A stretch of 64,000 nt of DNA, from positions 62,001 through 126,000 of the forward strand of contig NZ_JAQQWS010000009.1 in assembly GCF_028610675.1 (NCBI RefSeq). Direction: 5' to 3'. Of this stretch, positions 8,784 through 17,957 are shown piece after piece (the stretch's first letter is position 1; each line of letters opens with the position of its first letter). A program made the translations under genes and the position numbers. Below the pieces are notes generated by a model. The model saw nothing but the letters and a program-made list of their open reading frames with translations. It had not been told where the DNA came from and did not search any database. The stretch is from Alkalihalobacillus pseudalcaliphilus (GTDB lineage Bacteria > Bacillota > Bacilli > Bacillales > Bacillaceae_D).

Positions 8784-8921
8784 ATGCCAATACAGGAAAT
8801 GAGATCGATTTGGACGCCATTAGCACTTGTTCGTGTTCGCTTTTTCAGGTCAGATGATGGACAAGTTTACATTAAGGTTGGTAACCGTCGTCGCCGTAAA
8901 TTCATGAATAGTAAGGATTGA
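8784..8921 (+). CDS. Small basic protein, 45 residues, function unknown
   Basis: ATG with AAGGAGATGATTGT upstream (ideal ribosome site), 45 codons, TGA stop. The product starts MPIQEMRSIWTPLALVRVRF and ends with a very basic segment GNRRRRKFMNSKD. No signal peptide or membrane segment. The gene has its own extended -10 promoter and its own terminator, which makes it much more than a chance ORF. I do not recognise a family. The basic tail could bind nucleic acid or membrane, but that is only a guess. Confidence 0.65.
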   Translation: MPIQEMRSIWTPLALVRVRFFRSDDGQVYIKVGNRRRRKFMNSKD

Positions 8922-8963
8922 CGATTTAATGGGTTGTGCAATTATTTAATTTGATACGGATAT

Positions 8964-8997
8964 TACTGAAGGAGCGATGGAGCTTCTTCAGTTTTTT
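8964..8997 (+). terminator. Terminator after the 45-residue ORF
   Basis: ACTGAAGGAGC / GCTTCTTCAGT stem (one G-U pair) followed by TTTTTT. Confidence 0.75.
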
Positions 8998-9025
8998 ATA
9001 TGAAAAATTGACTTAGGGGCGATAG

Positions 9026-9326
9026 GTTGTACTTACGGTTCCGTATACGGCGGTTCCATTTAAGTCTGACGCAGATTATCATATCTTTCAATCATACCTT
9101 TTAGCCCTTGAGGACTCTAATAGGCATTATCAAGGGTTATGTGTAGGATTGGACTTTCCAAAACCCTCCAGGATTCTTTTCCCTAGCCTTGTATGAGATT
9201 CATGTCCCTAGGAGCAGAAATTTGACGCTGGCTTCCTTCAGGTAATCAAATCACCTTGATTACCCTTGCCTTGAGCTACTGTTACTACTGCCTTCACAGT
9301 TCGGAACTTTCCCATGCCCAGCACAC
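9026..9326 (-). mobile_element. Decayed ORF-less group IIC intron
   Basis: Read on the minus strand, the stretch begins GTGTGC...GGCATGGG and carries the domain I signature of class C group II introns: GAACTGTGAAGGCAG, AGTAACAGT, GCAAGGGT, CTGAAGGAAGC and a later ATACAAGGCTAGG, as in the Oceanobacillus iheyensis intron. About 230 nt later comes the 5' strand of domain V, GAACCGCCGTATACGGAACC, but its 3' strand is degraded (AAGTACAACC instead of the pairing half), so splicing should be dead. The reverse transcriptase ORF and most of domains II-IV are missing. It starts right after the terminator of the LPDTA gene, the known insertion preference of IIC introns. Confidence 0.85.
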
Positions 9327-9327
9327 C

Positions 9328-9362
9328 AAAAAGGGTGTAAAGCTATTTACTAGCTCTACACC
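9328..9362 (-). terminator. Terminator of the LPDTA gene, target of the intron
   Basis: Stem GGTGTAGAGCTA / TAGCTTTACACC (9334-9362) followed on the minus strand by CTTTTT. The intron 5' end follows within a few bases of the T run. Confidence 0.85.
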
Positions 9363-9369
9363 TCATTCC

Positions 9370-10807
9370 TTAAGATAGAAAAGACTTTTTAACGCGACCG
9401 TAAACCGTCATCGTCCCACCAATAAGCAACGCAGCTGCACCAGCTAACATCATCGCCCAATTATTAGTCGCCGTATCAGGTAAACGCTCACCCTCTTTTT
9501 CCTTATCCCCAGCAGAAACCTCATCCTCACTAATCAAATTCGGCTCCTCTGAAGATCCACCTTCCTCGGTATCATCTTCTTCTTCTAGCTCTTCTTCTTC
9601 TAGCTCTTCTTCATCTTCCTCGCTGTCATCTTCTTCTAGCTCTTCTTCCTCTTCCTCGGTATCATCCTCTTCTTCTAGCTCTTCTTCATCTTCCTCGCTG
9701 TCATCTTCTTCTAGCTCTTCTTCCTCTTCCTCGGTATCATCCTCNNNNNNNNNNNNNNNNNNNNNNNNNNNNNNNNNNNNNNNNNNNNNNNNNNNNNNNN
9801 NNNNNNNNNNNNNNNNNNNNNNNNNNNNNNNNNNNNNNNNNNNNTTCTTCTAGTTCTTCTTCATCTTCCTCGCTGTCATCTTCTTCTTCTAGCTCTTCAT
9901 CTTCTTCCTCGGTATCATCATCCTCTTCTAGCTCTTCATCTTCTTCCTCGGTATCATCATCCTCTTCTAGCTCTTCATCTTCTTCCTCGGTGTCTTCTTC
10001 TTCATCTTCTGGGTCGTTTTCTTCCTCTGGCGGTTCTTCTTCACCATTTCCGTCATCGTCCTCTTCGTCATCATCGACCGGCTCTTCGTCCTCGTTATCA
10101 TTATAATCAATTTCTAATTCGTTAAGGATGGGATTAGAGACTTCATCAACATCAACAATACCGTCAGTTAATGCTGCTTTAAATATGTAAACTCCATGAT
10201 CTAAAGCACGATCTTCCGTCTCAATTCGGAAATTCGCTGCATAATGTGTTCCTTCTTCGATCGGTGTTAAATCAAAAAACTCATAGTAACCATTAATATC
10301 AAAGACAACACTATTAGTAGCTCTATTAATTGATACAAAATCATCGGTCGGATGGTCACCTGGGCTTTTCGTTCTTACCTGGTCGTTCTCAATGACGTAA
10401 CCCGCCATGAAAAAGCTCGTAATAATCCCATTTACTACAGATTGATCATCTAATAAATAGGCCAATTCACTTGGAAATTTCACTTGATATGTTAAGTTAC
10501 TGTAGGTTTCAAAATCAAAATGAGCATCGCTTGTATTATAAAAATGATGAGCGGTCGTCTCGTAATAATCATTATGAGTGTAACTCATGTAAGTAAGTCT
10601 ATCCCAAGGAGTCATCAAGTTCGATGTTTGTGCATAAGCAACACTATAACCACCAATAACAGGAATCGAACTTGTATAGTTAAGGATCGCAGGAGCTGTA
10701 GAGAGGGTCAGTGAAGCAACCGTCAATGCTGCTACATTTCTAGTAAAACGCATTCTTTTCTTGTTCCTTTGTTGCATTTTTTTCTTATAATCTACTTTTC
10801 TTGACAA
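9370..10807 (-). CDS. Cell-wall-anchored LPDTA protein with acidic repeats, interrupted by an assembly gap
   Basis: Surface protein with a signal peptide ending near AYA-QT (about residue 60), a folded region of about 150 residues without a family I recognise, a long Glu/Asp-rich repeat of a 10-11-residue unit like EDDDTEEEDEEL, and a C-terminal sorting signal: LPDTA, a hydrophobic helix and a short basic tail ending RVKKSFLS. LPDT(A/S) is the type read by class D sortases such as B. subtilis YhcS (inference). The frame breaks only at the N run (9745-9844), whose length is arbitrary, so this is one gene and not a frameshift. It starts at TTG 10807 behind AAAGGGTGAT; stop TAA at 9370-9372. Confidence 0.85.
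9745..9844. other. Assembly gap (100 N) in the acidic repeat
   Basis: Exactly 100 N inside a tandem acidic-repeat coding region. The true number of repeats is unknown. Confidence 0.95.
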
Positions 10808-11104
10808 TGTTTATCACCCTTTTACAATTTATTCCTCCATACCTTATCAACCTCTTTCAAAATATTCAAATTCGCAAAAATCAGTCTAATAATCCTAGAT
10901 TCGTTTATCATTTTAATAGTTCTTTATTTTCAAACGTGAATAAAAGACTATTTTTCTCATTCTAAAGGTCATAAATACACTTATATGTTGATTTAAAAGA
11001 CGGTAAATATGACAAATTGAGTAAATTCATGTAATTATAAGAATTTTATATTATTACATATTTTATCGTAAGTTTTCCGTATTTTTATATAAAAGTGCAA
11101 CATT

Positions 11105-11250
11105 GAGCGTTAATTACCGCTACTGAAAATCATGCTGCTCGTCCTGCGGGAGCATTCGCATGTCTCGCCCGTTAGATCAGCTAAATCTCCATTACATACA
11201 TCCCCTTAACAGGGAAGGTTGCTTTCAACAGACATGTGCTCACTTCTGGT
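11105..11250. repeat. Degenerate copy of a dispersed fold-back repeat
   Basis: CCGCTACTGAAAATCATG, then CGTCCTGCGGGAGC, resembles the elements at 23125-23259 and 61080-61220 in order and spacing of motifs, but is shorter and more diverged. Confidence 0.4.
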
Positions 11251-11488
11251 GTATGCCTATTATATCTAATAGGTAAGAGTCAGATTAATTACCCCTCACA
11301 TCCAGTCCAGAACATTTTGAAGGAGTTAAGTGACTAGTCAATAGAAGTACTTATGAAATGTGAGTGATTTTAGCTTTTAATTGGTGGCACTTCTGTCAAT
11401 TTTTCTTTTTCGTTCGTTTACTTAGTGGTTGCGGATCTGTTATTGGATAATACACCCTTCTTGTGCAGATACTGACTCACTTCTCATT

Positions 11489-11930
11489 AGTATTTGACAT
11501 GTTCGGCTCTTTTCGTGCACTTACTACTACTATTCCCCACAGTAACTGACATGATTCGCCTTTTACGTGCACTTACTACCGCCCTACCACTCAGTAACTG
11601 ACATGTTCAGCTCTTTTCGTCCACTTACTACCGCCCTACCACTCAGTAACTGACACGTTCAGCTCATTTCGTGTACTTACTTCCTCCCTACCACTCAGTA
11701 ACTGACACGTTCAGCTCTTTTCGTGTACTTACTTCCTCCCTACCACTCAGTAACTGACACGTTCAGCTCTTTTCGTCCACTTACTACCTCCTTAACCTTT
11801 AATAACTGACATGTTTAGCCTTTTTCGTGTACTTACTTCCTCCTTCACCTTCTGTAACTGACATGTTTAGCTCAATTCGTGCACTTACTACCTCTCTCAC
11901 ACATCACTATCTGCACATATCCCTCCCTTT
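11489..11930 (+). repeat. 52-bp tandem hairpin-repeat array (B type, about 8.5 units)
   Basis: Units start at 11489, 11541, 11593, 11645, 11697, 11749, 11801 and 11853, all exactly 52 bp apart. Each begins near GTAACTGACATG, passes through a T/C-rich centre (TTCAGCTCTTTT), continues CGTGCACTTACT and ends with a C-rich spacer (CCTCCCTACCACTC). The ends are partly inverted (GTAA...TTAC). It lies between the start of the LPDTA gene and the terminator of the NlpC gene. Left of it (10808-11488) the sequence is AT-rich and otherwise unexplained apart from the fold-back repeat. Confidence 0.9.
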
Positions 11931-11980
11931 TGTACACCTACTCCACCTACCCACCACAATATTTGCACATAACGACAAAA

Positions 11981-12015
11981 AACCTAACCCCCGACTCACG
12001 GGGCATTAGGTTTTT
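11981..12015 (-). terminator. Terminator after the NlpC/P60 gene
   Basis: AACCTAA.CCCC / GGGG..TTAGGTT stem flanked by A and T runs on both sides, so it could work in either direction; the relevant gene is on the minus strand. Confidence 0.85.
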
Positions 12016-12040
12016 CTATATATTGAATTTTTAGTGCTAA

Positions 12041-13390
12041 TTAATGAAGTCGCTTTGCTCCTAGATAACGGGCTTTCCAATATGAGTTGTCCATGCTTGT
12101 AATCGTTACACCTGTGGATGAACCACTATGAATGAACTGATTGTTACCGATATAGATACCGTTATGCGAAGGTCCATTCGTATAGGTTTCAAAAAATACG
12201 ATATCCCCTACGCTTGGTTGAGAGACAGCTGTGGCTGCATTCCATTGTGTCGCAACTGTTCGAGGAATCGAAATGCCTTGTTGGGCAAAAACATATTGAA
12301 CAAATCCGCTACAATCAAAGCCAGATGGTGTCGTTCCACCCCAGACATAAGGGGTGCCGATATGTATCGAAGCTTCCGCAATCATATTTGTGACAAGTGC
12401 CGCTGGTGAATTTTCTACTGCACCACCTGAATTGCCACCGGAACCACCTGTTTGTTGTTTTCCATCTTGATTGGTTGCTACTTCTTTTAATTTGGTCAGT
12501 GTCTTGGGACCGGCAATTCCATCTGCCGTTAAACCGTGTGTACGTTGGAAGTTACGAACTGACGCTTCCGTATCTTTTCCATAATAACCGGTTGGATTTT
12601 GATTAAAAACACCCACCGAACGAAGTTGGGATTGGAGAGCATGGACTGCATCGCCACTACTACCTACACGATAAATACCTGAAGTTACTGGATTTGATGG
12701 CTGTGTTGGTTTTGTTTGATTATTATTCTCTGATGGTGCCGTTGGTGTTTTCGGCTTCTCACCTTTAACCGCGCTCGCTAAAGCTTGGATTGTTTGTGGA
12801 CCAACAATACCATCTACCTGAATCCCTTGACTTTGCTGGAATTGACGAACGGAAGCTTGTGTGACCGTTCCGTAATAACCAGTTGGATCCTGATTGAAAA
12901 CACCGACAGATCGTAATTGTGATTGTAGCTCTGTTACGGCCGAACCTGTACTTCCAATTCGATATATACCTGATGGAATCGATCCTGCATTTGATGGTTG
13001 GCTCGTTTGGGCAGGTGCTTTTGGTTTTGTTTCTTCTTTTTTCGGTGGAGCTACATCCGCCGGCTTTTTTGCAGCAGCTTGTCCAAGTGCAGCAAAAGTC
13101 TTCGGACCAACAATACCATCTGCTGTTAGGTTATTCGCTCTTTGAAAGTCTTTGACTGCATCAAGCGTTACCGTTCCAAAGAAACCTGTTGAACGCTCAT
13201 ATGTAAAAAAACCCTTCTCCGATAACAAATCCTGTAAATCTACCACATCCGGATGTGACATTCCTGAATGAAGCATTTGATCACCAAGAGCAGCATCGAC
13301 AACCGTTGGTGATGCAAGTGCTAATCCAGTTGCCACGGTGGATGTCATTACTACTTGCTTAACCGTTGACTTCCTAGCCTTTTTCCCCAT
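12041..13390 (-). CDS. Exported NlpC/P60 peptidoglycan hydrolase with three peptidoglycan-binding domains
   Basis: 449-residue cell-wall hydrolase (D,L-endopeptidase family). Signal peptide about 1-33; three PG_binding_1 repeats at about 40-105, 145-210 and 240-305, each with a GxVGPxT or GxAGPxT motif and joined by Pro/Thr/Lys-rich linkers; NlpC/P60 domain from about 330 with catalytic Cys360 (FDCSGF), His409 (SHNGIYIG) and His421 (FIHSG). Repeats 2 and 3 are nearly identical in stretches (SQLRSVGVFNQ), indicating recent duplication. AGGGAGG lies before the ATG and a strong terminator follows. Likely role: cell separation or wall turnover. Confidence 0.93.
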   Translation of the reverse strand: MGKKARKSTVKQVVMTSTVATGLALASPTVVDAALGDQMLHSGMSHPDVVDLQDLLSEKGFFTYERSTGFFGTVTLDAVKDFQRANNLTADGIVGPKTFAALGQAAAKKPADVAPPKKEETKPKAPAQTSQPSNAGSIPSGIYRIGSTGSAVTELQSQLRSVGVFNQDPTGYYGTVTQASVRQFQQSQGIQVDGIVGPQTIQALASAVKGEKPKTPTAPSENNNQTKPTQPSNPVTSGIYRVGSSGDAVHALQSQLRSVGVFNQNPTGYYGKDTEASVRNFQRTHGLTADGIAGPKTLTKLKEVATNQDGKQQTGGSGGNSGGAVENSPAALVTNMIAEASIHIGTPYVWGGTTPSGFDCSGFVQYVFAQQGISIPRTVATQWNAATAVSQPSVGDIVFFETYTNGPSHNGIYIGNNQFIHSGSSTGVTITSMDNSYWKARYLGAKRLH

Positions 13391-13854
13391 TATTATACCT
13401 CCCTATGTTCTTTTTTTTGTTGCGATAATAAGGACTTTTAAGCTATATATAAGAGTATGACTATTATTACTTTAAAAATAGAACTGGTTAATATGACTTA
13501 TAACCTACTTATTTATAGATATTTTACTTCATTTATCACCAAGTAGCTATAATTGTAATGAAACTGTAATAAACTTGGATCAAACGACCTAGTCCTATAG
13601 ACTATTTATCTAGTAAAAAATAAGACCTACTATAATAAAACTAGATAAAAAATCTCACAACGATGATTCTTACCCGTTATAATCTTTAATTAAACGTTTA
13701 ATTAAGGACTTATGTAATGTTAATTAACCATAACCTTCGATTCACTTTTACTACTATTCGTAACTTTTTAAAATCATGATACAGAAAGCCTTTCTCTTTA
13801 GTCACCCTTCCGTTAAAGCGTTTAAGGCTAAATATTGATTTACAAGACAAAAGA
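13391..13854. other. AT-rich intergenic stretch with a 20-bp palindrome
   Basis: No ORF is supported. The only structure seen is the perfect palindrome at 13686-13705, listed separately. Confidence 0.5.
13686..13705. promoter_or_regulatory. Perfect 20-bp palindrome, operator-like
   Basis: TTAATTAAAC followed by its exact reverse complement GTTTAATTAA. AT-rich palindromes with a central ACGT are typical of TetR- or MarR-type operators. A shorter relative (AATTAAACGTTTCATT) occurs near 34320. Which gene it serves is unclear: it is about 300 bp before the NlpC start and 210 bp past the RND stop. Confidence 0.35.
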
Positions 13855-13893
13855 GCCAACCGTATGTGGATTCCATACTTAATTGGCTCTTTT
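13855..13893 (-). terminator. Terminator after the RND exporter gene
   Basis: AAAGAGCCAA / TTGGCTCTTT stem with inner pairing GTATGTGGA/TCCATAC and T-rich flank. Confidence 0.8.
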
Positions 13894-13917
13894 TCATTAT
13901 TTACTTATTATATTTGA

Positions 13918-16900
13918 TTAGTGCACCGGTTGTTTCTGCTCCTTCCCCTTCTTCCACCGGTTTTGCATGAGATAAAGGGCTGGCACGATAAATAAGGTTA
14001 GTACGGCAGAAAAGGTAATTCCTGATACGATTGTAATTCCAAGTGGCTTAAATAATGTGTTGTTGCCAAGGGCGATTGGCATTAAGCCTGCTATGGATGT
14101 TAATGTCGTTAGTATAATCGGGCGGAAGCGTTGATTGGCTGCTTGTATGACCGCTTCCTGAACGTCCATCCCCTCTGCTCGGCGTTGCTCGATAAATTCG
14201 ATTAAGACAATTCCGTTTCTTACGACGACCCCTGCTAAACTGACAGCACCCATCATCGACATGAAACCTAGACCTGTCTGGGTAATAAATAGACCTAGTA
14301 GGGCTCCAGCAATCGCTAAGTACACAGAGCTGAAGATAATTAACGGTATCGTTAAAGAATAGAACTGAATGACAAGAACAATCAAGATTAAGAAGATGAC
14401 CACGATAAAGATTTTGCCAATATCAATAAAGACATCTGTTCGTTGTGAAGTCTCTCCACCAATTGAAATGGCATATCGTTCTTCATCTGCAACTGTTTCA
14501 TCAATGGCATCTGAAGCATCCGCTAATATATCATCGGCTGAGCGATCGCCGGGGTAAGCTCTCACTGTAATCGTCCGCATACTATTTTTGTGCGGGATTT
14601 TTGGCTCGATTGTTGTTTCCTCCACTGTAACTAAATCTTCTAAAAGTGTTGCCTGACCTGTTTGGCCGGTAACCGAAATCGTACTAAGCACATCGGCTGG
14701 CTCTTGCCAGGCACCGCTAAAAACGAGTCGCATGTCGAGTAGATCGTTGCCCTGCTGAAGCTGACCAACAGGTATACCTTCACCGACAAGTCTTAGGGCT
14801 TCCGCCAGGTCCTCACTTGTCACTGCATTCTCTTCTAAGGCCGTGCGGTCTGGTACAAAACGATAAGCGGGCTGTGCCTCACCAACATCGTCTTCAACCG
14901 ATAAAACCCCCTCTGTACTTTCTAAAATTTGCTGGACTTCCTCAGACAGCTCCATTAAGCGGTCGATTGAATCACCACTGATTTCTATAGCAATTGGTGC
15001 TCCTACTGGTGGCCCAGATTCAATTATCGTCGCATTAAATTGAAGACCTTCAAACTCTTCTGGTAATCGTTCATTCCATTCATTCATCGTTTCTCGTGTT
15101 GTTTTCTCCGTTCGGTCTATAAAGACAAAAAAGTTCGCTTGGTTACTGCTTGCTACGCCTCCACCACCAGCTCCAAATAAAGCAGGAATTTCTGTCCCTA
15201 GATAGGTCGTCACCGACTGAACATGGCTTTGTTCATTAAACCATTGCTCTAGTTCTAACGCCTGTTCCTCAGTCGCTTCAAGTGTCGATCCTTCTGGTAA
15301 GGACATTTCGACAAATACTTCATTTCGATCCGTGTCAGGGAAAAATTCTAATGGTATCCATGGTATTAATACATAAGCGGCTGTTCCAAAGGCAAATCCG
15401 ACAATTACGACGAGTACTGGTTTTTTGGTTACACGGCGCATTAATTTTTCACTATAAAAATCGGCCACTCTATCAAAAGCTGGACCGAGTAAACCTGCCG
15501 AACGCTTTGATGCTTGTTTTTGCTTCTTTTCTAAACGTGATTCACGCATCATTCTATAGATTGGAACAAGCATTAAGGCAAATAAGGTCGATGCCACAAC
15601 GGTTGAAATTAATACAATCGGTAATGGTTTCGCAAACTCTCCGGCCGCACCTGGTAAAAGTAGTAATGGCAGGAATGTAAAAGCGACCGTTAATGTCGAT
15701 GTAATAACTGAAATCGATACTTCTTTTGTTCCATTTACGGCGGCTTCAAACGGCCCATCTCCAAGTCGTCTTCTTCGGTCGATATTTTCATTAATCACAA
15801 TGCCGTCATCAACTAAAATCGTAAGAGCGATGATAAAAGCGATCAAGGAAATTTGGTTAAGGTCGACACCAGCAAAAGGTAACAGAATAGAGCCGATACT
15901 TAACGAAATTGGAATCGCCAAGGCAACACTTAATGAAGTCGATGGATTTAAGCCTAACGAACAAACGAGTAAAACGGCGCCTACTGCAATCGCAAAGGAT
16001 ATAGCTAAGTCTCGAAATAGCTCTTGTACGAGGTCAGCTTGTGTATACAACAATTCAATTTGAACGCCTTCTGGTAAATCGGCGGCTAATTCCTCAACAA
16101 AAGGCGTCAGCTGATTTTGTGTGCTCGTTACACTCGCTCCTTCTTTCAGATAAAAAGTAAGTGCTAATGCCTCTTCACCAGCAAAACGAACTTTTTCTTC
16201 TGCTGGCTCAAAATCATTCACAATCGTAGCCACATCACCGACACGAAGGATTTCTCCATCTGGACTTGCTCCTAAAGGGACATTTTCTAAATCACTAATC
16301 TCTTCATAGGTTTCGAGCTCTATATAAAAGGACCCAGATCCTTGCTGCCACTCTCCAGGAGGCGTCGTACTGACTTCTCCAAAGAGCACACCTAATAATT
16401 GATCGGTCGATATTTGAGCATCTTGCATAGCTTCTGCATCTACTTCGATACGTATTTCTTTTTCTCGTAGACCTTGTGATTCAAACGAGACGATATTCGG
16501 AAGCTCACTTAAACGATTTTGATAATCATGTAAGACCTGTTGAACCGCCTCCATTTGTTCAGCCGATTCAAAGGTCAGTTGGTAAGTAGCAAGCCCCTGC
16601 ACACTCAAATCATTATTGAATTGAGGAGCAAAAGCATCCTCTGGGAAAGCCTCTTGTGCATTGGTAATTCGTTGACGCACCTCATTCCAAACTTGATCCT
16701 GATCCTGTAGCCCATCCTGAAGTTGAATCGTCAAAAATGAAAAGCCTGGACTTGAAACCGAGGTGAGCGTCTCAATTTCATCGATTTGATTCAAATTTGT
16801 CTCAAGCTCATTCGTAATTTGTTGCTCTACCTGTGAAGCAGAAGCCCCTGGGTACACTGTACTAACTTGGGCAATCGCCAAATTTGTCTCCGGTATTTCT

Positions 16901-16998
16901 CGCTGCGGCAACTGCAAAAAGCTCAATACCCCGACTATTGTAAACATTAAAAAGAACATGATCGTAACTTTGCGTTTTCGAATTAACCAAGCAATCAT
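13918..16998 (-). CDS. RND-family efflux transporter (SwrC/AcrB-like)
   Basis: 1026-residue resistance-nodulation-division permease driven by the proton (or sodium) gradient. It has the typical N-terminus (MIAWLIRKRKVTI, then TM1), duplicated six-helix halves and two large extracytoplasmic loops. The TM4 proton-relay pair is present (ILVDDGIVINENI), and the second half has RFRPIILTTLTSIAGLMP. Gram-positive relatives include SwrC (YerP), which exports lipopeptides and antimicrobials in B. subtilis. No periplasmic adaptor gene is next to it, as expected for Firmicutes. It is transcribed alone; its start region is divergent from the HtrA-like gene. Confidence 0.93.
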   Translation of the reverse strand: MIAWLIRKRKVTIMFFLMFTIVGVLSFLQLPQREIPETNLAIAQVSTVYPGASASQVEQQITNELETNLNQIDEIETLTSVSSPGFSFLTIQLQDGLQDQDQVWNEVRQRITNAQEAFPEDAFAPQFNNDLSVQGLATYQLTFESAEQMEAVQQVLHDYQNRLSELPNIVSFESQGLREKEIRIEVDAEAMQDAQISTDQLLGVLFGEVSTTPPGEWQQGSGSFYIELETYEEISDLENVPLGASPDGEILRVGDVATIVNDFEPAEEKVRFAGEEALALTFYLKEGASVTSTQNQLTPFVEELAADLPEGVQIELLYTQADLVQELFRDLAISFAIAVGAVLLVCSLGLNPSTSLSVALAIPISLSIGSILLPFAGVDLNQISLIAFIIALTILVDDGIVINENIDRRRRLGDGPFEAAVNGTKEVSISVITSTLTVAFTFLPLLLLPGAAGEFAKPLPIVLISTVVASTLFALMLVPIYRMMRESRLEKKQKQASKRSAGLLGPAFDRVADFYSEKLMRRVTKKPVLVVIVGFAFGTAAYVLIPWIPLEFFPDTDRNEVFVEMSLPEGSTLEATEEQALELEQWFNEQSHVQSVTTYLGTEIPALFGAGGGGVASSNQANFFVFIDRTEKTTRETMNEWNERLPEEFEGLQFNATIIESGPPVGAPIAIEISGDSIDRLMELSEEVQQILESTEGVLSVEDDVGEAQPAYRFVPDRTALEENAVTSEDLAEALRLVGEGIPVGQLQQGNDLLDMRLVFSGAWQEPADVLSTISVTGQTGQATLLEDLVTVEETTIEPKIPHKNSMRTITVRAYPGDRSADDILADASDAIDETVADEERYAISIGGETSQRTDVFIDIGKIFIVVIFLILIVLVIQFYSLTIPLIIFSSVYLAIAGALLGLFITQTGLGFMSMMGAVSLAGVVVRNGIVLIEFIEQRRAEGMDVQEAVIQAANQRFRPIILTTLTSIAGLMPIALGNNTLFKPLGITIVSGITFSAVLTLFIVPALYLMQNRWKKGKEQKQPVH

Positions 16999-17279
16999 CG
17001 CTGCTTTGACCTTCTTTCCTTATTTAAATGAACGCCTATTGACTAAATGAATAATAATGGACCTAAAAATGCTTTTTGGTAACTTGAAGTCGTGCTTATG
17101 TGATATATTTCCGACTTACATGAATGTACAGCTGCCACTGAGTGCTCTGGGATCGTTGCTAGGGCTGGTTGGTGTGTGGCTATGCTGTAGTATTGTGCCT
17201 AGATAATGGACTATTTTGAGGTTCTAACTTTGGTCCATTTGGGTGCTTTTTGGTCCACTTCAGGTGTTTATTTTTACTG

Positions 17280-17383
17280 GAAGTGGCTGCTTCCCTCTCT
17301 ATACGGCCACTACTACCTTTCTTTTCTACTCGAAATGGCCGCTTCCCTCCCTTTGTTCGATTACTTTTATCTACGCTAAAGTG
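17280..17383 (+). repeat. Two-unit 52-bp hairpin repeat
   Basis: Two diverged copies start at 17280 and 17332. The first has arms GAAGTGGCTGC and ACGGCCACTAC around a 12-nt loop TTCCCTCTCTAT, then a spacer of about 18 bp. Period and hairpin size match the larger arrays. The rest of 16999-17957 is AT-rich with no gene. Confidence 0.6.
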
Positions 17384-17957
17384 TCATAAACTTCCTTATG
17401 TAACTTTTCCCCCTCTCGCAGAGCCCTCATCAAACTATGTTCACCATATCTTCACTCTACCCTCCTATTCCTGAAAACAACCCCAACATAATAATTCCGA
17501 TCAAACCAAACTTGTGGCACCTCACTAAAACAAAGGGTCCTCGTTTTGCTTTAAACGTTCCTTTCTTCCTCTATAAATAATCCATGTTCTAATCCCCATT
17601 TTCCCCTCTAAATGTTTAATCAATTGAAAAATAAGGAATAGATTACTGATTCCAACAGAAGATTGTGTTCAGAAACGAATTAATAATGGGCTCATTATAT
17701 ATGACATTTACCGTAAATATGAAACTATTTGTTCGGTGAACCCGTCTTATATATAGAGCCATTCAGACTTATTTACCCCAAAAAGACACATCGTACTCTT
17801 AAAAACTAGCTACTTTTTTCTATATTTTTATTTTAATTGTCCCAATACTGATAGCACTTGTTATAATGTGGGTATACTATTGATAGATTCGGATACATAA
17901 CGGACTCTATCCTTTCGTTGAACCGATCTCTAAACAAAGATAGAAGGAGGGTATTTG

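Noticed and set aside
9026..9326. Insertion-sequence remnant or pseudogene
   Set aside because: No transposase-like coding in any frame; conserved blocks are group II ribozyme motifs.
9370..10807. Pseudogene or frameshift in the surface protein
   Set aside because: The only frame break is at a placeholder N run; both sides read cleanly in the expected frames.
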